Below, piece after piece: positions 32,027-39,014 of a DNA stretch of 39,014 nucleotides. The translations under genes were made by a program, and so were the position numbers. Position 1 is the first letter of the stretch; every line of letters starts with the position of its first letter. Under the pieces are notes generated by a model. It ran no database searches. It worked only from the letters and a program-made list of their open reading frames with translations, and was not told where the DNA came from. The stretch comes from JAQSWP01 sp040255215 (GTDB lineage Bacteria > Pseudomonadota > Alphaproteobacteria > Reyranellales > JAQSWP01), in the NCBI GenBank assembly GCA_040255215.1, contig JBDZUM010000024.1, forward strand, positions 1 through 39,014, given 5' to 3'.

Positions 32027-34075
32027 ATGCAGTCGCAATCCGTCAGGCCGAAGGGCTACGCGCTCTATCCCAATCTCCTGTCGCCGATAAACATCGGCAC
32101 CGCCCGCATCAAAAACCGAATGATGATGGGCTCCATGCACACCCGCGTGGAGACGACCGACCGGTTCCATGAGCGCGAGATCGCCTATTACCTGGCGCGC
32201 GCCAATGCCGGCATCGGCCTGATTATCTCCGGCGGCCTGGCGCCCAACGACGAAGGGCTGATGGAGCTCGATTCGCTGAAGCTGACCCGCGATGCCGATC
32301 TCGGCTACCAGCGCGAATTGTGCAGCGCCATCGCCAATACGGGCGTGCCGTTCTTCGCCCAGATATTGCATGCCGGCCGCTACGCCAAGTTCGACGGCTG
32401 CGTCGGCGCCTCGGAAATTCCCTCGCCCATCAATCGGCGCAAGCCGCGCCGGCTGGAAACCGCCGAAGTCTGGCGCACCGTCGACGACTACGTGCGCGCT
32501 TCCGAGATCGCCCGCGAGGTCGGCTTCGTCGGCATCGAGGTGATGGGGTCGGAAGGATACTTCATCAACCAGTTCCTCTCGCCGCGCACCAACGATCGCG
32601 ACGACGAGTTCGGCGGCGACTGGGGCAGGCGCATGCGCTTGCCCGTCGAGATCGTCCGCGCCATCCGCAAGTCGATGGGCCGCGACTTCCCGATCATGTA
32701 CCGCATCTCCGCCCTCGAACTGGTCGAAGGCGGCATGACCCAGGCCGAGATCCTCGAACTGGCGCAGGCGCTGGAAGCCGAAGGCGTCGACTGCCTGAAT
32801 TCCGGCATCGGCTGGCACGAGGCGCGGGTGCCGACCGTCGCCTACGTCGCCCCGCGCGCTGCCTGGGCCGCCGCCACCGCCGCCATCAAGGCGAAGGTGA
32901 AAATCCCGGTCATCGCCTCCAACCGCATCAACGACCCCGCCGTCGCCGAAAACCTGATCGCGTCCGGCAAATGCGATCTGGTGTCGCTGTCGCGCCAGAT
33001 GCTGGCCGACGCCGAGTTCGCCGCCAAGGTCGAGGCCGGCACGCCGGAAGCCATCAACACCTGCATCGCCTGCAACCAGGCCTGCCTCGACATGATCTTC
33101 CGGCTCAAGCCATCGACCTGCCTGGTCAACCCGCGCGCCCTGCGCGAGATCGAGTTCCCCACCGGCAAGGCGGCAACGCGCAAGCGCATCGCCGTGGTCG
33201 GCGCCGGCGCCGCCGGCATGACCTGCGCCTTCGAGGCCGCCACCCGCGGCCACGAGGTGACGCTCTTTGAGAAGAGCGGCCAGCTCGGCGGCCTGCTGCA
33301 GCTGGCGCGCAACGTGCCCGACAAGAGCGAGTTCGACGAACTGATCCGCTATCTCTCGTACAGAGTGAAGGCCGAGGGCGTGACGGTGAAGCTCAACGCC
33401 AGCCCGACCGCCGCCGAACTCAAGGGCTTCGACGAGGTGGTGATCGCCACCGGCGTCCATCCGCGCGTGCCGCGGATCGCCGGCATCGACCATCCGAAAG
33501 TCGCCGGCTACGAGGAAATACTCTCAGGCGCGCGCAAGGCCGGCGCCAGGGTCGCCATCCTGGGCGCCGGCGGCATCGGCTTCGACACGGCGGAATATTT
33601 GCTCGACGAGGGCCGTCGCGAACCTGATGCCAAAGCCTTCCTCGAAGAGCACGGCATCAAGATCGCTTCCGACCTGCGCGGCGGTTTCGACCGCGCGAGC
33701 CGCGTCGACCATCCGCCCAAACGCCGGATCACCATGCTCCAGCGCACGCCCGGCAAGCTCGGCCGCACGCTCTCCATCACCACCGACTGGATCAAGCGCG
33801 AGCGGCTGGAGCGCGCCAACGTCGAAACCATCGCCGGCGCCACCTACGAGCGCATCGACGATGCCGGCCTGCACATCCTGGTCGACGGCACGCCCCGCCT
33901 GATCGAGGCCGACACAATCGTGCTCTGCACCGGCCAGGAATCGGAAACCGGCTTCGCCGCCGATCTGACCAGAGCTGGCATTCCCCACACCCTGATCGGC
34001 GGCGCCAAGCTCGCGGTCGAGCTCGACGCCATGCGCGCCATCGACGAGGCGACGCGGCTGGCGGTGGGGTTTTAA
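32027..34075 (+). CDS. FadH-like NADPH-dependent 2,4-dienoyl-CoA reductase (OYE family)
   Basis: The 682-residue enzyme joins an Old-Yellow-Enzyme TIM barrel (residues about 15-335, with MGSMHTRVETTD, FFAQILHAGRYAKF, FGGDWGRRMRLPVEIV) to an FAD/NAD(P) domain (KRIAVVGAGAAGMTCAFEAA; RVAILGAGGIGFDTAEYLL). The 4Fe-4S cysteines 346, 349, 353 and 365 in CIACNQACLDMIF...STC have the same spacing as in FadH. FadH-type enzymes reduce 2,4-dienoyl-CoA in beta-oxidation of unsaturated fatty acids; close relatives act on amines (trimethylamine dehydrogenase-like) or ring enoates. A GGGGAGAGG sits upstream of the ATG at 32027. The usual length of about 670 residues fits. Confidence 0.92.
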   Translation: MQSQSVRPKGYALYPNLLSPINIGTARIKNRMMMGSMHTRVETTDRFHEREIAYYLARANAGIGLIISGGLAPNDEGLMELDSLKLTRDADLGYQRELCSAIANTGVPFFAQILHAGRYAKFDGCVGASEIPSPINRRKPRRLETAEVWRTVDDYVRASEIAREVGFVGIEVMGSEGYFINQFLSPRTNDRDDEFGGDWGRRMRLPVEIVRAIRKSMGRDFPIMYRISALELVEGGMTQAEILELAQALEAEGVDCLNSGIGWHEARVPTVAYVAPRAAWAAATAAIKAKVKIPVIASNRINDPAVAENLIASGKCDLVSLSRQMLADAEFAAKVEAGTPEAINTCIACNQACLDMIFRLKPSTCLVNPRALREIEFPTGKAATRKRIAVVGAGAAGMTCAFEAATRGHEVTLFEKSGQLGGLLQLARNVPDKSEFDELIRYLSYRVKAEGVTVKLNASPTAAELKGFDEVVIATGVHPRVPRIAGIDHPKVAGYEEILSGARKAGARVAILGAGGIGFDTAEYLLDEGRREPDAKAFLEEHGIKIASDLRGGFDRASRVDHPPKRRITMLQRTPGKLGRTLSITTDWIKRERLERANVETIAGATYERIDDAGLHILVDGTPRLIEADTIVLCTGQESETGFAADLTRAGIPHTLIGGAKLAVELDAMRAIDEATRLAVGF

Positions 34076-34084
34076 AGAAAATCT

Positions 34085-34109
34085 TCATCCTGAGCTCGTC
34101 GAAGGATGA
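34085..34109. repeat. Dispersed-repeat-like palindrome (TCATCC...GGATGA)
   Basis: TCATCC and GGATGA flank a 13-base middle, 9 bases after the fadH-like stop. This 'CCTGAGCTCGTCGAAGG' type of element is familiar as a widespread short intergenic repeat in GC-rich proteobacteria. No second copy is in the window. Confidence 0.5.
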
Positions 34110-34159
34110 GCAACGAAAAAGTCCTCGCCTGTCGTAAAGCGGGGCCCATGCAATTCGTC

Positions 34160-34181
34160 ATCCCCGCCCCCGAGCGGGGAT
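34160..34181 (+). terminator. Hairpin downstream of the fadH-like gene
   Basis: ATCCCCGC (34160-34167) and GCGGGGAT (34174-34181) form a perfect 8-base-pair stem with a 6-base loop, followed by CTTTCTC. It is a plausible terminator, or another short intergenic repeat of the 'GTCATCCCCGC' kind. Confidence 0.45.
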
Positions 34182-34256
34182 CTTTCTCAGAAAAGACCAA
34201 GCCCGCAATGCAAACTCACGCCGGAACATCGCCCACCGGCGAAACGTTCCCACCCC

Positions 34257-34469
34257 ATGCACCGCGACCGCGTCGCTTCCTCTTGCCTGAACTCCGTCGG
34301 CTATGACCCGAAACGGCAGATCCTCGAGGTCGAGTTCGTCGATGGCGACGTTTACCAGTATTTCGACGTGCCGCGGCAGACCTATGAGGAGTTTCTGCAG
34401 GCGGAGTCGATGGGGCAGTTTATGAACTGGCGGATCAAGGAGCGGTTTCGGTACAGGCGGGCTGGATAA
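34257..34469 (+). CDS. Small KTSC-domain protein
   Basis: The 70-residue protein is a single KTSC domain: VASSCLNSVGYDPKRQILEVEF, then VDGDVYQYFDVPRQTYEEFLQAES and MGQFMNWRIKERFRYRR. KTSC domains occur as stand-alone small proteins, in phage genes and fused to lysyl-tRNA synthetases. Their role is unknown. The GC content and codon use match the surrounding chromosome, not the AT-rich islet that begins about 10 bases after its stop. Confidence 0.85.
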   Translation: MHRDRVASSCLNSVGYDPKRQILEVEFVDGDVYQYFDVPRQTYEEFLQAESMGQFMNWRIKERFRYRRAG

Positions 34470-34546
34470 TCTCCGACCTTTTGTAGGGAGTCTTACTGAG
34501 TTAAGAAAACAACCTTCCTGTAATTGTTTGGACTATTTAATGCCGA

Positions 34547-34575
34547 TTGGGGACAAGTTTCCCTTTGGGTAGAAT
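34547..34575 (+). promoter_or_regulatory. Putative promoter of the SIR2-Argonaute gene
   Basis: TTGGGG (34547-34552) and TAGAAT (34570-34575) are 17 bases apart. They end 25 bases before the first possible ATG at 34601 and lie inside the AT-richer islet. Confidence 0.4.
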
Positions 34576-34600
34576 TGCGTTCTCAGACTAAAACCATAAG

Positions 34601-37600
34601 ATGATCGGCGACGATTGCGCCAACGTTCTTGGGATGAGAATGATATCAGAGCCAACATACATATTGCCGTTAGAAGCGTTCATTCGGTCAGTATCCGTTA
34701 ACAGTGAGATCCCGCACGCGCTCTTCCTAGGTGCAGGCGCCTCAATTAGTTCAAATGTTTTGTCGGCAGCGGACTGCATATGGCATTGGAAGCGAGAAAT
34801 TTTTCTATCTCATCACCCGGGTCTGGAACCAGAGTTCCAAGAAATTTCCCTAGGCTCAGTGAGAGGACGCATCCAGAGCTGGCTTGATAAACAGGGGCGT
34901 TACCCTCCAGAGAATGCGACGGAAGAGTACGGGTTTTACGCCGAAAGTTGTTATCCCTTGCAAGCTGGTAGAAAGGCGTTCTTCGAAAAAATAATTCGGA
35001 ATGCTCGCCCATCGGCGGGATACAAGCTGATTGGACTCCTGGCAGAAAATGGAATTATTAATACGACTTGGTCAACAAACTTTGACAATTTAACAACGCG
35101 AGCTGCTGCGTCATTTTCAGTTGTTAATTTTGAAGTTGGCCTAGATTCCATTGATCGCGCTTTAAGAGTTCCGAAGAAGGGCGAGCTTCAATCAATCGCG
35201 CTACATGGTGATTATCGGTACGATCAGCTACGTAACACACCTGATGAACTGCGTAACTTGGATGCCAGCCTCCGAAGCATCCTTGCCAATCGCTGTAAAG
35301 AGACACCGCTAATCGTAATTGGATATAGCGGACGTGATACATCAATTATGCAATCGTTGATTGATGCTTACCGCGTCGGAGACGGGGCTCCTCTGTATTG
35401 GTGCACCTATGGCAACGATCCGCCATCATCCCAAATTATTGATTTGATCGAGGCGGCGCGACAATCCGGTCGAAACGCGTATATTGTTCCTGGAGTTGCG
35501 TTTGACGACGTCATGCGGCGGTTAAGTCTCGCTATTCTTAAGGACGAGGCACGGGAAAAGGCTGTTGCTTTAGTTTCATCAATCGACAGTTCTGTAGCGG
35601 CGCGGACTCCTTTCGTTCGCCCCACTGGTCCATTTGGAACCGTCATAAAAAGCAATGCGTTCAAAATTAAATGTCCCGTAGATCCATTCGTCTTTAACTA
35701 CAGCAAGTTTCCCTCGGGGAAAGTTTGGGCATGGATTCGAGAGAAAACTAAAGGTCGGAGTGATCTAGTTGCTGTTCCTTTTAAAGGTTCCATTCTCGCA
35801 ATGGGGGATGTTTCTGCCATCGAGAAAGTTTTTGGAGATGGGAAAGAAGGAGAGGCTAAGCGCGTTCCGATTGATCAAAGAGATTTCAGATTTGAAGATG
35901 GTGCCGTTACTCATCTCATGCTTGAAGCTCTAACTAGCGCTCTTGCAAGCAGGGAAGGGTTAGAAAGAGATGGACGACTGATTTGGGATCCGGCGGAACA
36001 CGAATTCAAAAATCATCGAGGAACTCAGTATCGCATTCACAACGGAGTTTTGCTCACGTTGAAGTCAATCGGAACCGAAAAATTCGTTATTTTAAAACCA
36101 ACAATAAAGGTTCGATCCAGCACGAATACTGATGTCTCTCTTGATATTGAGAAAGCGATTAAGATTAACATTTTTGGCTATCAACATAACGACAAGTTCA
36201 ATGCCAAGGTTGAGTTCTGGCGCAAACGACTAATCAAGAAAGACGCTATCGTTAAATTTCCGATTGATAGCGAGGATGGTTTTCTATTTGAGATAACTCA
36301 AATCCCGCTAGTTGCAGGTTTAAGAGCCAATAAAGGAGATAGGATAGTTCCGAAGGATCTTACAAAGCATGTAACGCAGACGGGACTCAAGTTACCTGAG
36401 CCTTTAGCGGTGTTTGGTGGCAGGGCTAACGAACGAACCAGCGTTGATACTCATCCGATCCGTGGTCTGGTGCGGAATAGGCCTTATGACCATTCCTTAA
36501 CGCGATCAGGACTTGCGACCGAAATACGGCTGGGGGTTGTTTGCCCCTCACCTGAAAGCAGCCTTGCTTCGGAGGCTTTGAGAAAACTTAAACTACCTGT
36601 AACCGCAGATAGTGCAGATCGAGATTACTTGATGGATTTTCCGGGATTTGATGTGGCGTTCGGCATTCCCCTCGTCGTGCCGCAGGTTGGAGATTCCGAG
36701 TGGGGCCATCCCATTGATCAAAATTTAGACGAGAATTCTTTGAGATCCGTGAGGGGCGCTATTCGGTCTGTAATCACGGCAATTGATGAGCTTCGCGCGC
36801 GAAGCAATGTGAACGTGATAACTATAGTCACACCAAATCGTTGGGCTAAGTATCGTCACTTTGAATCTGACACTGAGCGAGTTGATCTTCATGATTTTGT
36901 TAAGGCATATTGCGCTCGTCACGGCATAGCCACTCAATTCATAGATGAAAGTACTTTAATCTCCGAACAACCTTGTAGAGTTGCTTGGTGGTTGTCGCTT
37001 GCGTTGTATGTAAAAAGCTTCCGTACGCCTTGGGTCTTGCAAGGACAATTGGGAGATACAGCGTTTGTCGGTTTTGGCATCAGCATCGATAAACATGGGC
37101 CGCAAGGAAAAAGGGTCGTTTTGGGCTGCAGTCATATTTTCAATGAGCAAGGCCAAGGGCTGATGTATCGCGTTAGTAAAATAGAACAGCCTATTTTCGA
37201 CAGGCGTTCTAGAAATGCGTTTCTCTCACGGGATGATGCCCGACGCACGGGTGAAGCTATTAGACAATTGTTCTATGAGAATAGAGGGGTGCTCCCGAAA
37301 CGAGTTGTCATTCATAAAAGAGTTGAATTCCGGAAGGACGAACGCGACGGACTACTAGAAGGTTTGCAGGGCGTTCAGAACATAGATCTGATTGAAATAA
37401 ATGTTGATGATGCGTTGAGATATGTTGGCTCTAAATTGAGTGGGGCAAATCTGGGAATTGATAACTTTCCAGTAGCAAGAGGTTCTGTAGTCGTCATATC
37501 CGACTATGAAGCTTTGGTCTGGACTCACGGCAGCGCGCCCGCTTTGACAAATTCGAATTGGCGCTATTATCAAGGTAAGCGTCGTATTCCCGCCCCACTC

Positions 37601-37801
37601 CTTGTAAGGCGTCATTCCGGAGCTAGTGATATCGAAACCTTGGCCGCTGAAATATTGGGGCTAACGAAAATGAATTGGAACACTTTTGACCTGTATACGA
37701 AGCTGCCAGTTACAATTGAAACGTCCTCACAAATAGCCAAAATTGGTCAATTAATGGAAGGCTACGGAGAGCGGACATATGACTATCGTTTGCTAATGTA
37801 G
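34601..37801 (+). CDS. Single-chain SIR2-APAZ-Argonaute (short prokaryotic Argonaute defence protein)
   Basis: A 1066-residue fusion. Residues 35-315 form a SIR2-type NAD-consuming domain: ALFLGAGASIS (GAGAS at 44-48), TTWSTNFDN (Asn160, Asp162), ALHGD (His202) and IVIGYSGRD. About 335-640 is the APAZ region, ending in HPIRGLVRNRPYDHSLTRSG. From about 640 come the MID and PIWI domains: NRWAKYRHFES and VDLHDFVKAYCARHGIATQF in MID, and TAFVGFGIS, VVIHKRVEFRKDE and the C-terminal YDYRLLM in PIWI. The catalytic DEDX acidic residues are not at the expected places (G-F-G in the first strand, K-R after IH), as in inactive short Argonautes. Two-gene SIR2-APAZ/Ago systems (SPARSA) deplete NAD after guide-directed invader recognition; here everything is in one chain, as in the S1B clade. 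The start may be 34601, 34634 or 34640. DNA is much AT-richer than its neighbours. Confidence 0.9.
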   Translation: MIGDDCANVLGMRMISEPTYILPLEAFIRSVSVNSEIPHALFLGAGASISSNVLSAADCIWHWKREIFLSHHPGLEPEFQEISLGSVRGRIQSWLDKQGRYPPENATEEYGFYAESCYPLQAGRKAFFEKIIRNARPSAGYKLIGLLAENGIINTTWSTNFDNLTTRAAASFSVVNFEVGLDSIDRALRVPKKGELQSIALHGDYRYDQLRNTPDELRNLDASLRSILANRCKETPLIVIGYSGRDTSIMQSLIDAYRVGDGAPLYWCTYGNDPPSSQIIDLIEAARQSGRNAYIVPGVAFDDVMRRLSLAILKDEAREKAVALVSSIDSSVAARTPFVRPTGPFGTVIKSNAFKIKCPVDPFVFNYSKFPSGKVWAWIREKTKGRSDLVAVPFKGSILAMGDVSAIEKVFGDGKEGEAKRVPIDQRDFRFEDGAVTHLMLEALTSALASREGLERDGRLIWDPAEHEFKNHRGTQYRIHNGVLLTLKSIGTEKFVILKPTIKVRSSTNTDVSLDIEKAIKINIFGYQHNDKFNAKVEFWRKRLIKKDAIVKFPIDSEDGFLFEITQIPLVAGLRANKGDRIVPKDLTKHVTQTGLKLPEPLAVFGGRANERTSVDTHPIRGLVRNRPYDHSLTRSGLATEIRLGVVCPSPESSLASEALRKLKLPVTADSADRDYLMDFPGFDVAFGIPLVVPQVGDSEWGHPIDQNLDENSLRSVRGAIRSVITAIDELRARSNVNVITIVTPNRWAKYRHFESDTERVDLHDFVKAYCARHGIATQFIDESTLISEQPCRVAWWLSLALYVKSFRTPWVLQGQLGDTAFVGFGISIDKHGPQGKRVVLGCSHIFNEQGQGLMYRVSKIEQPIFDRRSRNAFLSRDDARRTGEAIRQLFYENRGVLPKRVVIHKRVEFRKDERDGLLEGLQGVQNIDLIEINVDDALRYVGSKLSGANLGIDNFPVARGSVVVISDYEALVWTHGSAPALTNSNWRYYQGKRRIPAPLLVRRHSGASDIETLAAEILGLTKMNWNTFDLYTKLPVTIETSSQIAKIGQLMEGYGERTYDYRLLM

Positions 37802-37818
37802 AATTAGCTTCGTATTCG

Positions 37819-39014
37819 TCACTCCACCATCCCCCTCAACACCTCCACCTCATCCGCCTCCGCCGCCAGCTTGTCCCACCTGATGCGGTGGAACCTGGGG
37901 AATCGCATCGCCAGCCCCGATTTGTGCCGGGTCGAGAGCTGCACCGCGTCGAATTCGACCTCGACCACCAGCTTGGGCGACAGCACGCGCACCGGGCCGA
38001 AGCGGTCGATGGTGTTGTCGCGCACGAACTTGTCGAGCTTCTTCAATTCCTCGTCGGTGTAACCGGAATAGGCCTTGCCCACCGGCACCAGCTCGCGGCC
38101 GGTTTCGTCGGCCGAGCGGTTGGCGCTGTCGGCGGCGGCGGGATCGACCGGGCGCCAGCAGCCGAAGGTGAAATCGGAATAGAAGGACGAGCGCTTGCCA
38201 TGCCCGCGCTGGGCGTACATCAGCACGCAATCGGCCGTCAGCGTGTCGCGCTTCCACTTGTACCAGTGGCCCTTCACACGACCGGCGAGATAGGGGCTGT
38301 CGGTCCGCTTCAGCATCAGCCCCTCGATCGAGGCGGCGCGCGCACTTTCCCGCAGCTTCGCCAGCTCGTCCCATGAGGCGAACTCGATCAGCGGCGACAG
38401 ATCGAAGCGCGGCCGCCCGTTCCGGGCATGCCAGCGCTCCAGGCGCTGCCGCCGCTCTGCGAAGGGCAGGGCGCGCAAATCCTCGCCGTCCTCGAACAAT
38501 ATGTCGTAGAGCCGGACATGGGCGGGGAAGGATTGCAGCATCTTGGCCGTCACGGTCTTGCGGTTCAGTCGCTGCTGCAACTCGTTGAACGGCGCGATGC
38601 GCAGACCGTCGGCTTCCGGATGCACCACCAATAATTCGCCGTCGAGCACGGCGGAGAAATCCATGTGCTCGACGATGTCGGGGAAGGCTCCAGAGGCATC
38701 GTCGCTGCCGCGCGAATAAAGCCGGCGCGTGTCGCCGTCGGCGGCCAGCTGCACGCGGATGCCGTCCCATTTCCATTCGGCCGCGAATTGCGCCGGATCG
38801 AGATTGGCCAGCTCGCCCTCGGCCAGCGGATGGGCCAGCATCAGTGGCCGGAAGGCCAGCGCCGCCAGCGCATCCGGCCGTTCCGCCCTGCCGTCGATCC
38901 AGGCGAAGAGTTCGCGATAGGGCGGGGTAAGCCCGTGCCAGATCTCCTCGACGTCCTCCACCGGCACGTTGCCGACGCCAGCGACGGCGGTCTTGGCCAG
39001 CCGCGCCGAGACGC
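37819..39014 (-). CDS. ATP-dependent DNA ligase (5' end outside window)
   Basis: About 398 C-terminal residues are visible; the open frame continues past base 39014, so no start is given. The adenylation domain carries AAEWKWDGIRVQL, whose Lys in EWKWDGIR is the AMP-accepting residue (motif I). Next are VLDGELLV (motif III), ASIEGLMLKR (motif IV) and GHWYKWKRDTLTADCVL (motif V). The OB domain follows, with TFGCWRP and GRELVPVGKAYSGYTDEELKKLD, and the protein ends near ADEVEVLRGMVE. The layout matches the bacterial family of LigB/LigC-like ligases that often sit with a ligase-associated exonuclease and helicase; those genes, if present, lie beyond the window. The stop is 17 bases from the SIR2-Argonaute stop, at the islet edge. 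Confidence 0.92.
   Translation of the reverse strand, partial: VSARLAKTAVAGVGNVPVEDVEEIWHGLTPPYRELFAWIDGRAERPDALAALAFRPLMLAHPLAEGELANLDPAQFAAEWKWDGIRVQLAADGDTRRLYSRGSDDASGAFPDIVEHMDFSAVLDGELLVVHPEADGLRIAPFNELQQRLNRKTVTAKMLQSFPAHVRLYDILFEDGEDLRALPFAERRQRLERWHARNGRPRFDLSPLIEFASWDELAKLRESARAASIEGLMLKRTDSPYLAGRVKGHWYKWKRDTLTADCVLMYAQRGHGKRSSFYSDFTFGCWRPVDPAAADSANRSADETGRELVPVGKAYSGYTDEELKKLDKFVRDNTIDRFGPVRVLSPKLVVEVEFDAVQLSTRHKSGLAMRFPRFHRIRWDKLAAEADEVEVLRGMVE

Noticed and set aside
32003..33493. A 496-codon open frame antisense to the FadH-like gene
   Set aside because: Low-complexity Gly/Ala/Asp/His product. The sense frame has exact FadH cysteine spacing.
34601..35560. TIR-type (SPARTA) effector at the Argonaute N-terminus
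   Set aside because: GAGAS, TNFD and LHGD are SIR2 signatures; no TIR motif is present.
34470..37818. Target-site duplications or inverted repeats flanking the Argonaute islet
   Set aside because: By eye, no direct or inverted repeat longer than a few bases is shared by the two junctions.

Overview
The window is a GC-rich chromosomal segment of an alphaproteobacterium. The tight gene packing, the TRAP and TAXI transporters, the map-radC pair and the proteins that most resemble those of Rhodospirillales/Reyranella-like genomes all suggest this; I cannot fix the genus from sequence alone. Both ends cut genes: radC on the left loses its 3' end, and an ATP-dependent DNA ligase on the right loses its 5' end.

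Layout. 1-5 kb: radC and map on the minus strand, diverging from a plus-strand run of cinA, a citrate-lyase-beta/HpcH-like protein and a GT-C-type membrane glycosyltransferase. 5-9.7 kb: an Asp/Glu racemase-family gene faces a dctPQM TRAP operon with its own promoter, followed by a BASS-family transporter. 9.8-14 kb: a secreted M61-like metalloprotease converges on a bufferin (copper-binding RiPP) operon bufA2-bufB-bufC. The last gene of that operon is a creatininase-family protein. 14-15.2 kb: tRNA-Leu(UAA) and an unknown secreted protein. 15.2-24 kb: an amine or amino-acid utilisation block. It holds a FAD oxidoreductase, a class III aminotransferase, a DadA-like D-amino-acid dehydrogenase, a LysR regulator, a TAXI binding protein and a fused TRAP permease. 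The same palindrome, ATAAC-N5-GTTAT, lies on both sides of lysR and probably ties dadA and the TAXI genes to it. 24-34 kb: a membrane Ser/Thr kinase with a long coiled coil, an acyl-CoA ligase and SDR pair, an AbrB-type membrane protein, nadK, moaA, a HIT protein and a FadH-type 2,4-dienoyl-CoA reductase. 34-37.8 kb: a small KTSC protein and then a clearly AT-richer islet. The islet holds one 1066-residue gene, a single-chain SIR2-APAZ-MID-PIWI short prokaryotic Argonaute, inserted immediately 3' of the DNA ligase gene.

The most unusual items are the single-chain SIR2-Argonaute islet (predicted abortive NAD-depleting defence), the bufferin operon carrying a creatininase-like gene that lacks one canonical metal motif, and the paired LysR palindromes. 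Also notable are the N-terminal module fused to RadC and the intercistronic hairpins that follow the first, periplasmic-product gene of three separate operons.
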